DNA of 8,602 nucleotides from an uncultured Sulfurimonas sp. (GCA_937914675.1 CALDOC010000294.1:1-8602), one strand, 5' to 3'; numbered from the stretch's first letter, positions 1 to 7,322 are shown. Notes: a model not told the origin generated them from the sequence alone. Program-made: numbers and translations.

Positions 1-285
1 AAAATTTCTACGGACATAAGCAGCATAATAAAAAAATGGGAAAAATTATATCATGATAAATTTTTTCCACTCTTCATAGCAGGTGAAACAGCCTTTATTT
101 ATTTAACAAACAAAGAAATCAATAAACTTGAAAGAAAAATTACCGAATTAGAAAATTCTGAAAAAGGATGTGTTACCTTTAAAAAAACTGATTTAGAAGA
201 AATAATAAAGCTAATAAATCCCCTTTTGATAATTTTAGCAGATATACTAAAAGAAAAAAATGGAAAATTGAATAAGGAAAATTAA
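1..285 (+). CDS. C-terminal part of an unrecognised protein (5' partial)
   Basis: Reading frame 1 is open from the window edge to the TAA at 283-285, giving 94 residues; the start lies outside the window. I do not recognise the family. The visible part begins KISTDISSIIKKWEKL and is rich in Lys, Glu, Ile and Asn. A charged, probably helical or coiled-coil stretch (about residues 38-55, KEINKLERKITELENSE) is followed by a hydrophobic segment, INPLLIILADILKE, near the C-terminus. That segment is short and ends in charged residues, so it is more likely a buried amphipathic helix than a membrane anchor. The stop overlaps the next start codon by one base (TAATG), so the two genes are almost certainly co-transcribed and translationally coupled. 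The DNA is very AT-rich (hand count at 121-180: 15 of 60 are G or C), much lower than the genes at the right of the window, which would fit accessory DNA. Confidence 0.7.
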   Translation, partial: KISTDISSIIKKWEKLYHDKFFPLFIAGETAFIYLTNKEINKLERKITELENSEKGCVTFKKTDLEEIIKLINPLLIILADILKEKNGKLNKEN

Positions 286-530
286 TGACAAATAACTGGA
301 AATGGATAATCATAGATACTATCAGAGTAAATGATTTAGCAGACATTTATATTAATGCACTCTTTATGAATGCTAAATATGACAATCAAACTATATTAAC
401 GGATAAAGAAGCTGACAACCATCTATCAATAGATGATAATACTGAAATGGCTCTAGATTTTTCACTCGTTAGTATCGCCCTCGATGGTAATGAAAACGAT
501 AAGCTAGTTTTGCCTCAAGTTCAAATTTAA
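285..530 (+). CDS. Small acidic hypothetical protein, coupled to the upstream gene
   Basis: This is an 81-residue protein of unknown function. The ATG overlaps the TAA of the preceding gene by one base. A good ribosome binding site, AAGGA, lies at 274-278 inside the upstream gene, six bases from the start, which fixes this start and indicates coupling. The N-terminus (MTNNWKWIIIDTIRVND) has an aromatic and isoleucine patch, and the remainder is acidic (LTDKEADNHLSIDDNTE). There are no cysteines, no signal peptide and no transmembrane helix. The tail, about residues 57-81, alternates hydrophobic and polar residues in a beta-like way. Size, acidity and coupling would suit an accessory or antitoxin-like partner of the upstream gene, but nothing in the sequence proves that. 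It converges on the minus-strand gene ending at 570; no clear terminator is visible in the 39-base gap. Confidence 0.7.
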   Translation: MTNNWKWIIIDTIRVNDLADIYINALFMNAKYDNQTILTDKEADNHLSIDDNTEMALDFSLVSIALDGNENDKLVLPQVQI

Positions 531-569
531 ACTTAGTAGCTTTGACTTCTACAAATTTAGAATTCAATA

Positions 570-2576
570 TCATCTACGTTGTCGAATCGCGTAGACTATT
601 GCGACGTTTGAAAAGACCTTGTAGATGGTTAGTTCAAGTAAAATACTGATTAAAATTGAGAGCATGAATATAAAATCAAGCTCTTTTAGTTTCAAATGGA
701 AACCGTGATTCACAACTTTTATAAAAGAACGCACCATCTCATTTTGAGCTTGCCATGAGTTCGCCAAAACTTCACTCTCGGCTGAACTCAGATTTTGAGT
801 TTTATATAAAAGGTCTTCTTTCTTTTCTTTTCTATACTGCGCCGATTCTTGTTCAATTTGGTCATTGTAGAGGTTTTCGAGTCTCATTCTCTCAGAAGCG
901 AACTCTCCAATCAAAGTGGTTCTCTCCTTTATGTGCTCCTCGTATTTTGAGCCCTTCCAAGTTTTTCCATCCGTGCCGTAGACTGATTTTTGCTTTTCTA
1001 TTTCGGCGTCTTTATCGGCGATAACCTCTTTTTTTCTATTTTCAAACTCGGCTATTTTTTCAAAAAAATCTTTTTTGAGTTGTGAGGTTCTTCTTAAATG
1101 GTCTTTTTCCGTTAGAGCGAGAACGTCGTCATATTCGGTTTGAATTTTTTGAATTGACTTTGCTTTGAGTTCTTCGGCGTGAGGGCTTTCTAGTTTGTCC
1201 GCCGTGACGGCCATGGATGATATGATAGAGAGTCCGAAGAGTAGGGGGATGAAAACGCTGCTGAGTATCCTTAACCTGATTTTGTTGAGATCCGATTTAG
1301 AGTTTTTTATGTAAACTTTCATAAAAATGCTTCCGACTTTGGCTACTTCGAAAGCGATGACCATGACGACGGAAATCAAGAAAAATCCAGGATAAAAACT
1401 ATCAAAAGCGATCATCTCCATATACGCGGAAACGACGAACGCCGCTATGCCGGCGAGCATATAGACAAATAGAGCCGAGTCTTGTAGCAAAATAAATATA
1501 TTATTCCTAACCTCGTCGTCAAAAACGCTGAACTTTTTTTTAACTTGAGATTTTTCCGCCATCTCTTCTAAAATGATCTCTTTTTCCTTGTTAGACGTTA
1601 ACGCTTCCTCGTCGCTCTCTTTTAGCTCTTCTTCGATTAGAATTTCATCTATGATTGTCTCTTTGCTTTCTTGAATCCTCTCTTCTTCTTTGTCCACAAA
1701 CTCAAACTCAATCTCATCTTCAATCTCAGCGTCAACGCTCTCTTCCTTGGTCGGCGTTGGTTCTATTATTTGAGTTTCATGCATGATGACGTTATTGTTT
1801 TCATTATTGTTGAAAAGCATCCATTTTAAGCTGAAATCGTTTTCTAAATTTTGAACTGTTTTGAAAATAAAACTATTTTTATTCTCTTGGAGAACGTTAG
1901 TTTCGTCAATCTGTTTCATCGCTTCGTTTTTGACGCCATCATCTTTAAAAATGAAAATAACGCGGTCGAGTTTGTATATGTTTTCAATTAAAATTTGATT
2001 ATATTTTTCAACGCGTTTGAGAATGTTTTGGAGATCGTTGTATCCAAAAAGGTCGAGGACGTAGATGAACTCGCTGCCAGAGGACAAACTAAAATTCATG
2101 GTGGCGTTTGGAATGACGCTGTCCCCATCGTTGAGCGTAAATTTCCCGCTTGCTTCCAACTGATCTTTTTTTGTTTTATTTTTAAAAGCGTCAAAATAAG
2201 CGCTAAAATAGTTGATTTTAATGTGTCGATATTCGCTATAAGCGTTAAAAAGAATATGATAATTGACCGTGTTGTAGATGTGAAAATAATCGTCTTGACC
2301 TACGCTAAGTTGTCTTAAGTCAATGTCTTGAAAATATAGCTTAGAGTCGATGTTTAAATTTTTATTTGGCAAGGCAAAATATATAGGGGGCAAATCAGTG
2401 TCAAAATTTTTGTTTCTAAGCGTTTTTACAAATAGTTTTTCTTCCATTCTTTGCATAAAAAAGCTGTCAATTTCAAGTTTTAACAGCTTTGATAATTGTT
2501 CTATGGTTAAAAATTTATAGTGAAGAAGTATATTTATTATTAGCGTTTCATGTGTGGACACTTCAAGTTTGTTCAT
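570..2576 (-). CDS. Membrane protein with winged-helix / replication-relaxation-like N-terminus and coiled-coil transmembrane C-terminus
   Basis: This is a 668-residue protein without a confident family name. Residues 8-75 read like a winged helix-turn-helix (HETLIINILLHYKFLTIEQL, then SKLLKL, then a basic wing and IYFAL). Residues 95-255 look like the following region of replication-relaxation proteins: an H-x-x-x-N-like helix (FHIYNTVNYHILFNAYS), then strands around IPNATMNF, FIYVLDLFGY and a KRVEKYNQIL helix. The PD and E/D positions of an active nuclease appear degenerate (PN and LD). Residues 270-345 form a very acidic linker. Hydrophobic helices lie at about 366-386, 396-416 and 436-457. 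A long charged coiled coil (about 465-600) follows, then a fourth helix at 634-653 and a basic tail (RQRR). The start follows an AT-rich leader with no strong Shine-Dalgarno. It lies 56 bases downstream of ispG on the same strand, so read-through is possible, but it has its own -10 box. The nuclease-fold assignment is tentative; the topology is clear. Confidence 0.85.
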   Translation of the reverse strand: MNKLEVSTHETLIINILLHYKFLTIEQLSKLLKLEIDSFFMQRMEEKLFVKTLRNKNFDTDLPPIYFALPNKNLNIDSKLYFQDIDLRQLSVGQDDYFHIYNTVNYHILFNAYSEYRHIKINYFSAYFDAFKNKTKKDQLEASGKFTLNDGDSVIPNATMNFSLSSGSEFIYVLDLFGYNDLQNILKRVEKYNQILIENIYKLDRVIFIFKDDGVKNEAMKQIDETNVLQENKNSFIFKTVQNLENDFSLKWMLFNNNENNNVIMHETQIIEPTPTKEESVDAEIEDEIEFEFVDKEEERIQESKETIIDEILIEEELKESDEEALTSNKEKEIILEEMAEKSQVKKKFSVFDDEVRNNIFILLQDSALFVYMLAGIAAFVVSAYMEMIAFDSFYPGFFLISVVMVIAFEVAKVGSIFMKVYIKNSKSDLNKIRLRILSSVFIPLLFGLSIISSMAVTADKLESPHAEELKAKSIQKIQTEYDDVLALTEKDHLRRTSQLKKDFFEKIAEFENRKKEVIADKDAEIEKQKSVYGTDGKTWKGSKYEEHIKERTTLIGEFASERMRLENLYNDQIEQESAQYRKEKKEDLLYKTQNLSSAESEVLANSWQAQNEMVRSFIKVVNHGFHLKLKELDFIFMLSILISILLELTIYKVFSNVAIVYAIRQRR

Positions 2577-2608
2577 AAGCGATATAATCCAAAAGTTTAA
2601 TTTTTATA

Positions 2609-2614
2609 ATTATA
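2609..2614 (-). promoter_or_regulatory. Predicted -10 box for the 668-codon membrane-protein gene
   Basis: Read on the minus strand this is a perfect TATAAT, set in AT-rich DNA and followed by about 30 bases before the ATG at 2576. No convincing -35 box is visible, which is usual for the vegetative promoters of Campylobacterota. It lies between the ispG stop and the next start. Transcription initiation here is inference. Confidence 0.45.
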
Positions 2615-2632
2615 TCAAATATATTGTTTTAT

Positions 2633-3694
2633 TCACTCGCTCGCTTTTGCCATTTTTTCAACTTCTTCGACAAATCTATCTACAAGCGCGCTCTCGTCAA
2701 GGTTGGCTATTACTTCGCCTTTGACCATAATGAGGCCTTTGCCTTTTCCATAAGCTATGGCGACGTCCGCATGAGCCGCTTCGCCGATGGCGTTTACAAC
2801 GCAGCCCATGACGGACACGTTGAGCGGCGTTTTTATGTGCGACGTTCTTTTTTCTATCTCCGTCACCGCGCTTACTAGGTCGGCTTCAATTCGCCCACAT
2901 GTGGGACATGAAATGATGTTAAGACCATCGGGCATGGCTCCACTGTCTTTTAAAATCGCTCGAGCTACGTTTATCTCCTCTTCTAGTTCTCCAGTTATGG
3001 AAATACGCATCGTATCTCCAATGCCATCGAGTAAAAGCGCTCCGAGTCCAATGGAACTTTTTACGGTCGCATGAAACAGCGTTCCCGCTTCAGTCACTCC
3101 AAGATGAAAAGGGTAGTCGTTTTTTGGGCGAAGCATGCGGTAGGCGTTTACGGTTCGCCCGACGTCACTCGCTTTTAGAGATATTTTTATGTCGGTAAAA
3201 CCCAAGTCTTCCAAGTATTTGATGTTGTATTCGGCGGACGCCACCATTCCTTGGGCGGTTTGTCCATATTTGTTTAAAAATTCCTTTTCCAAACTCCCGG
3301 CGTTCACCCCAATCCGTATGGGAATGTTACGAGTTTGACAAGCTTTTACGATCTCTTTGACCTTCTCTTTTGAGCCAATGTTTCCCGGATTTATGCGAAT
3401 GCAATCAACGCTTTCGGCCGCAATGAGAGCTAGTTTATGATTGAAGTGAATATCCGCGACGAGAGGCAAAGAGATTTGTTCTTTTATCGATTTTAACGCC
3501 AAGGCGTCTACCATGTCTGGCACGGCAACTCTTACGATGTCACAACCCGCAAAATGAAGTCTGTTTATTTGCGCGACCGTGGCGACTACGTCATGCGTGT
3601 TGGAATAAGTCATAGACTGCGTGCTAATAGGCGCGTCACCGCCAACCGCCACGTTTCCAACAAATATTTTTTTAGTGGGGTATCTTTTTATCAT
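2633..3694 (-). CDS. ispG: 4-hydroxy-3-methylbut-2-enyl diphosphate synthase (flavodoxin type)
   Basis: IspG (GcpE) makes HMBPP from methylerythritol cyclodiphosphate in the cytoplasm. This is the penultimate step of the MEP isoprenoid pathway and a two-electron reductive ring opening at a [4Fe-4S] cluster. The 353-residue protein is full length for the short bacterial type, which lacks the extra plant-type insert. The N-terminal TIM-barrel half carries the usual signatures: STQSMTYSNTHD (24-35), DIVRVAVPD (52-60), VADIHFNHKLAL (79-90) and RINPGNIG (100-107). The cluster ligands are Cys263 and Cys266 in SCPTCGR, Cys298 in MGCVVNAIGEA, and the conserved Glu305. Where many bacteria have NGPGEA, this protein has NAIGEA, a form I associate with Epsilonproteobacteria. 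The start is the first Met before RYPTK. It has no strong Shine-Dalgarno, and a TAAAAT at 3701-3706 on the minus strand is so close that the mRNA could be nearly leaderless. It is divergent from the lipoprotein gene. Confidence 0.97.
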   Translation of the reverse strand: MIKRYPTKKIFVGNVAVGGDAPISTQSMTYSNTHDVVATVAQINRLHFAGCDIVRVAVPDMVDALALKSIKEQISLPLVADIHFNHKLALIAAESVDCIRINPGNIGSKEKVKEIVKACQTRNIPIRIGVNAGSLEKEFLNKYGQTAQGMVASAEYNIKYLEDLGFTDIKISLKASDVGRTVNAYRMLRPKNDYPFHLGVTEAGTLFHATVKSSIGLGALLLDGIGDTMRISITGELEEEINVARAILKDSGAMPDGLNIISCPTCGRIEADLVSAVTEIEKRTSHIKTPLNVSVMGCVVNAIGEAAHADVAIAYGKGKGLIMVKGEVIANLDESALVDRFVEEVEKMAKASE

Positions 3695-3845
3695 AAGCCG
3701 ATTTTATCTTTTTTGAAATAAAACTATGCTTGAAAAAAAAATATAAACTTATATTATTTATAAATCCATGCCAAAAATATTTTTATTTTATAGAATGATT
3801 TAAGTGTATTTTTTATACCATGCTATTTAGATAAGGAGTTTAATT
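3695..3845. promoter_or_regulatory. Divergent intergenic promoter region
   Basis: This is a 151-base AT-rich spacer between ispG (leftward) and the lipoprotein-caspase unit (rightward), with no coding frame. On the minus strand TAAAAT at 3701-3706 is a possible ispG -10 box. On the plus strand TTATAC at 3813-3818 is a possible -10 for the lipoprotein unit; TGCTATTTA at 3821-3829 is an alternative extended -10 that would place initiation very near the ribosome binding site. A run of A at 3734-3741 and the AT-rich stretch at 3741-3765 could give curved DNA. No clear operator palindrome is seen. Confidence 0.4.
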
Positions 3846-5123
3846 ATGAAACACGATTATAAATATTTTATATTGCTTGTAAGTACTACGGGAATGTTAT
3901 TGTTGCCAGGCTGTATGGGGGGGATTGCTACTCCAACACCGAGCGTTGTAAATAGTTCTAATCAAGAAGAGATGGTTACTTTTGATCCAGATGATGGAAT
4001 TGCGGATTTAAGTGAGCGCATTGAGAAGATGAAGCAAGATAAAGTATCATTTTACGCGCCAAATTCAGCTAATCTTATTAATGAAAAGTTTGCTACTGTT
4101 TTGCAATATAAAAAAGAAGGCGCTTCCGAGGAGAAACTTTATATTGAAATTAAAAAAGTTGACGGCTTAATCGACAGTGCGTATAGCAGAAAAAAAATCG
4201 TCTCTTCTAAAATGGATGACTCTTTAGAACATTATAATACTCTATTAGCTTTAAAAAGCAATGTTTATTTTGCAGGCAGATTTGAAAGTTTACGCGACGA
4301 TATGCAAAAAATAATTCGCAACTATGATAATTTAGGTGGTTTATTTTCATCATCAGAGCCTAAAATAGAAGCGTTTGAGGACGTCCCAGAATTAAATCGT
4401 AATATGTTGGCTCTTGAAATAGATACCGTATTATCTAAAGAGTATACACCAAATGAAATAAAATTATCTCAAATGAAAGATAATGATTTTAATGAGTACG
4501 CGCCAAAAACGTATAACGCCGCTCAATTGAAATTAGTGGAATTTAAAACTTACATTAAAGCGCATCATTTAGATAGAGATGGCATAGTAAAGAGAAAAGC
4601 GTCTTTAGAATTTGAGTATAGTCATTTGGCCCATGTGGTGAATGAGGTTAAGTATTTAAAACATGAAGACGATGATGAGAAAGTTGTTTTGGATCAAGAA
4701 GCGAAATATCTCACTCTGATGAATTCTCTTGAGATGTCAGACAGTAGAGATAAGCCAACAGAAGCTCAATATCAAATGATTGTAGCTGGGATTGACAATA
4801 TAAAAGTCACTGCAACTGTTGGAATAACTCAAAACATTACTAAAATAGCTACGTTGGAAAAAGAATTAGAGGCTCTTAAGCTCGAAGCAAAAACTTATAA
4901 AGAAGAGGAGTTGGTCGCAAAAACGACAGCGGAAGAGTTAAATATGGAAATGATGACTGTAAAGATGGAAGTTGAGAACTTAAGCAAAGAGTTAGAAAAA
5001 CAAAAACAACTCAATGAAGAACTTGCAACAAAAAAATTAGAAGATTTGTACACTCCAGAAGAGAAAAAGCAAGAAGTCGTTGTTGAAATTCCCACTGCGG
5101 AAAACAAAGAAGAAATAAAATAA
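3846..5123 (+). CDS. Coiled-coil lipoprotein with duplicated YAP-motif helical region
   Basis: This is a 425-residue predicted lipoprotein of unknown function. The N-terminus has a lipoprotein signal: basic start, hydrophobic core at 7-20 and LPGC lipobox, so Cys23 would be acylated. The +2 residue is Met, not Asp, which by the E. coli rule favours the outer membrane. The mature protein is nearly all helix. Two related units are visible, one starting FYAPNSANLINEKF (69-82) and one starting EYAPKTYNAAQLKL (218-231). This resembles the YAP-x-x-Y/A-x-x-A motif seen in periplasmic DUF4398-like helical lipoproteins. Residues 330-400 form a strong coiled coil (ITKIATLEKELEALKLEAK onward), followed by an acidic/basic low-complexity tail. 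The ATG has an excellent AAGGAG at 3833-3838, seven bases upstream. The caspase-like gene follows after 18 bases, so this is very probably the first gene of a two-gene operon and its product may anchor or scaffold the protease. Confidence 0.88.
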   Translation: MKHDYKYFILLVSTTGMLLLPGCMGGIATPTPSVVNSSNQEEMVTFDPDDGIADLSERIEKMKQDKVSFYAPNSANLINEKFATVLQYKKEGASEEKLYIEIKKVDGLIDSAYSRKKIVSSKMDDSLEHYNTLLALKSNVYFAGRFESLRDDMQKIIRNYDNLGGLFSSSEPKIEAFEDVPELNRNMLALEIDTVLSKEYTPNEIKLSQMKDNDFNEYAPKTYNAAQLKLVEFKTYIKAHHLDRDGIVKRKASLEFEYSHLAHVVNEVKYLKHEDDDEKVVLDQEAKYLTLMNSLEMSDSRDKPTEAQYQMIVAGIDNIKVTATVGITQNITKIATLEKELEALKLEAKTYKEEELVAKTTAEELNMEMMTVKMEVENLSKELEKQKQLNEELATKKLEDLYTPEEKKQEVVVEIPTAENKEEIK

Positions 5124-5141
5124 ATATTAAAAGAGCACCTC

Positions 5142-7184
5142 ATGTTTAAGTTATTTATGTTATTAATTATCCTTAATTATCAATTGATAGCTATTGATCG
5201 TTCTTTGGTTTTAAAAGAGATGAGAACAGAGGGACGGACGGCTTTGATAATTGGTAATGCCGATTATGAGGGCGTGCCACTGAAAAATCCTGTGAATGAC
5301 GCAAGAGCTATGAAAGAGTTCTTGCTATCTCGTAATTTTGACGTGATATATGGTGAAAATACCAGTAGAAATAAAATGTATGATTTGTTTGACGAATATG
5401 TAAAAAAAGTGAATGACAAAAGAGGCGTAGCTCTATTTTATTATGCTGGACATGGGGTAGGTTTTGACGGAGAAAACTTTTTAATTCCTGTTGACGCTCG
5501 AATAAAAAACAAAAGAGACATTCAAAGAAACGCTTTTAGCGTATCCACTGTGTTAGGAGAAATATCCGACCAAAAAACAAGATTAAATATTGTTATATTG
5601 GACGCTTGTCGAAATAATCCTTTTAAAGGCGATCGAGCGGCAGGCGGTGGATTAGAAGGCGTAAACACTAACGCAAAAGGTACTTTTATAGCTTATGCGA
5701 CCGCTCCGGGCAAAACCGCGAATGATGGAGATGGGGAGCATGGCGTATATACGAAAAATCTTCTAAACAATATGAGTAAAGAAGGATTAACGATTGAGCA
5801 GGTTTTTAAAGGCGTTCGTAGAGGGGTTGAGCAAGAGACTTCGGGGGATCAAACACCGTGGGAAACTTCTTCATTAAATGGTGACTTCTTTTTCACGCTT
5901 CCAAAGGAAGAAAAAAAAATAGATGTTAAAAACGCGCTAACCTCAATAAGCGCGCAAGAGGCTTGGAAACTTATCTCTGGGTCCACTTCCGTGTTTTCTT
6001 TTATAAATTTTGTAAAGTTATATCCCGATAGCAGTTATGCGGAATTGGCAAAAACTCGCGTATTTGATTTAGAAAAAGGGAATGTTTCTTCACCTACAAA
6101 AGTTATTCAAAAAAGCAGTGATAGGTATTTCTGGGAAGATGTGAAAAATTCAAACAACGTTGATAGCCTCAACGCATATTTGACGCAATTTCCAAATGGA
6201 GCTTATAGAGCGCTTGCAGAACTTAAAATAAGCAAACTTAACATGGCGGATGCAAAGTTTAAACTTTTTATTGTGACAGAGCCAGAAGACGCAAAAATAA
6301 CTTTTGCAAATAAAGCTTATACGTATGAAGAGGGTATGCTCTTGGTTAAAGGAGAGTATGAACTGATTGTAGAGAAAGATGGTTATCAAACGTATCGCCA
6401 CTTAGTTGATTTAAACGACAACTTAAAAGTAACCATTCCTCTTTCAAAAATAAAGAAAGTCTATCCGATTAAAATCATAAAAAATGTTTACGCGTCTTAC
6501 GTCGAGCCAGAGTTAAAACTGGTAAATCCAGGAAAATACACGATAGGGGATAGCAGTAGTAACAGCGATGATGATGAAAAGATTACAAAAGAAATTTCTA
6601 TCAATTACTCGTTATATGTGGGAACGCATGAGGTTACGTATGCAGAGTATGATAAATATACAGATGCGAAAAATTTAAAAAGAGTAAATCCAGAAGCTGA
6701 GGATAGGGATGTGTTCGCAGTAACGAGAGTTAGTTGGAATGACGCCGTTGAGTATGCAAAGTGGCTAAGTTTGGCAAGTGGAAAGTTGTATAGACTACCC
6801 ACGGAAGCTCAATGGGAGTACGTAGCGCGCGCAGGGAGTAAAAGTTTGTTTTACTGGGGTAATGATCATGAGCAAGCGTATGACTATTCTGTATTTTCAG
6901 GCAATGCGTCGGATGTCGCCAGCATAGGTTCTAAAAAACCAAATAATTGGGGATTTTATGACATGAGTGGTAATCTTTGGGAGTGGTGCGAGGATTCGTA
7001 TGTCGATGATTACGCTAATTTACCAATAGACGGAAGCGTTAACCCGGAGGTAGGTAACAAAAAAGTAATTCGTGGTGGCGCTTGGAACTCTAAAGTGATG
7101 CTGCTGCGAACATCTAATCGTTTGTGGAGTAAAGCTGAAAAGGGGCGATCTTCTATAGGATTTCGTTTAGTTATGATTCCTTAG
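5142..7184 (+). CDS. Exported caspase-like (C14) protease fused to PEGA-like and FGE-fold domains
   Basis: This is a 680-residue multidomain protein. Residues 1-17 form a signal peptide or membrane anchor (MFKLFMLLIILNYQLIA). Residues 30-250 are a caspase-like peptidase C14 domain: RTALIIGNADYEGVPLKNP, NDARAMKEFL, the His motif FYYAGHG (His104) and the Cys motif VILDACRNNPF (Cys156). Both catalytic residues are present. The Asp two residues before the Cys is typical of bacterial caspases predicted to cut after Lys or Arg. Residues 270-310 and 328-365 are two related helical repeats (AWKLISGS...F.NF...YPDSSYAELA; YFWEDVKNS...L.AYLTQFPNGAYRALAE). Residues 372-435 resemble a PEGA domain (VTEPEDAKITFANKAY, EYELIVEKDGYQ). 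Residues 457-680 are an FGE-sulfatase / SUMF1 fold (GTHEVTYAEY, RVSWNDAVEYAKWL, YRLPTEAQWEYVARAG, FYDMSGNLWEW, RGGAW, GFRLV). The two cysteines of true formylglycine-generating enzymes are missing near RGGAW, so oxidase activity is unlikely. AAAAGAG at 5129-5135 precedes the ATG. It is co-transcribed with the lipoprotein 18 bases upstream. Confidence 0.93.
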   Translation: MFKLFMLLIILNYQLIAIDRSLVLKEMRTEGRTALIIGNADYEGVPLKNPVNDARAMKEFLLSRNFDVIYGENTSRNKMYDLFDEYVKKVNDKRGVALFYYAGHGVGFDGENFLIPVDARIKNKRDIQRNAFSVSTVLGEISDQKTRLNIVILDACRNNPFKGDRAAGGGLEGVNTNAKGTFIAYATAPGKTANDGDGEHGVYTKNLLNNMSKEGLTIEQVFKGVRRGVEQETSGDQTPWETSSLNGDFFFTLPKEEKKIDVKNALTSISAQEAWKLISGSTSVFSFINFVKLYPDSSYAELAKTRVFDLEKGNVSSPTKVIQKSSDRYFWEDVKNSNNVDSLNAYLTQFPNGAYRALAELKISKLNMADAKFKLFIVTEPEDAKITFANKAYTYEEGMLLVKGEYELIVEKDGYQTYRHLVDLNDNLKVTIPLSKIKKVYPIKIIKNVYASYVEPELKLVNPGKYTIGDSSSNSDDDEKITKEISINYSLYVGTHEVTYAEYDKYTDAKNLKRVNPEAEDRDVFAVTRVSWNDAVEYAKWLSLASGKLYRLPTEAQWEYVARAGSKSLFYWGNDHEQAYDYSVFSGNASDVASIGSKKPNNWGFYDMSGNLWEWCEDSYVDDYANLPIDGSVNPEVGNKKVIRGGAWNSKVMLLRTSNRLWSKAEKGRSSIGFRLVMIP

Positions 7185-7322
7185 GGGGCAGTTGTTTAGC
7201 AATATCAAGTCCGCGTAGGTGTTGCTCGCGGCGTAAGTTTCGTCAAGCATGTTGTTGACGCCTATCGTAAAGTCGAATTTTTTGTTCACGGCGCGTTTTT
7301 CAACTCGAGACTCACCTAAAGT
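7167..7322 (-). pseudogene. Remnant of a TonB-dependent receptor C-terminus
   Basis: On the minus strand, reading down from 7322 to a TAA at 7167-7169, the frame gives VEKRAVNKKFDFTIGVNNML followed by DETYAASNTYADLILL. This closely matches the last beta-strands of outer-membrane TonB-dependent receptors, which typically read lgVdNlfDktYavsNtYxdLtLl. The match stops at about 7197. The normal ending (a glycine-rich loop, an EPGR-type motif and a final aromatic strand) is absent, replaced by unrelated residues that run over the end of the caspase gene. Upstream, the frame is closed by a TAA at 7323-7325, so only about 40 recognisable residues of a gene of 600-700 codons remain. It has no start and no ribosome binding site, so it is a relic, not a gene. 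It marks a deletion or insertion boundary next to the protease unit. Confidence 0.65.

Noticed and set aside
573..595. Inverted repeat TCTACG...CGTAGA as a terminator for the convergent genes
   Set aside because: The stem is only 6 bp with an 11-base loop, lies inside the end of the minus-strand gene and has no adjacent T-run on either strand.
755..1024. Open frame on the plus strand inside the 668-codon membrane-protein gene; similar one at 1995-2318
   Set aside because: Both lie antisense to a long, domain-bearing gene, lack ribosome binding sites and give low-plausibility residue composition.
2624..3074. Plus-strand open frames (2624-2878 and 2787-3074) opposite ispG
   Set aside because: The opposite strand is an unambiguous, full-length ispG; these are shadows.
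6150..6802. Minus-strand open frames opposite the caspase-FGE gene (6150-6401, 6605-6802)
   Set aside because: They lie antisense to recognised PEGA-like and FGE-fold coding sequence and have no start signals.
6510..7184. FGE/C-type-lectin-like domain as the variable target of a diversity-generating retroelement
   Set aside because: No reverse transcriptase, template repeat or duplicated 3' segment is present in the window.
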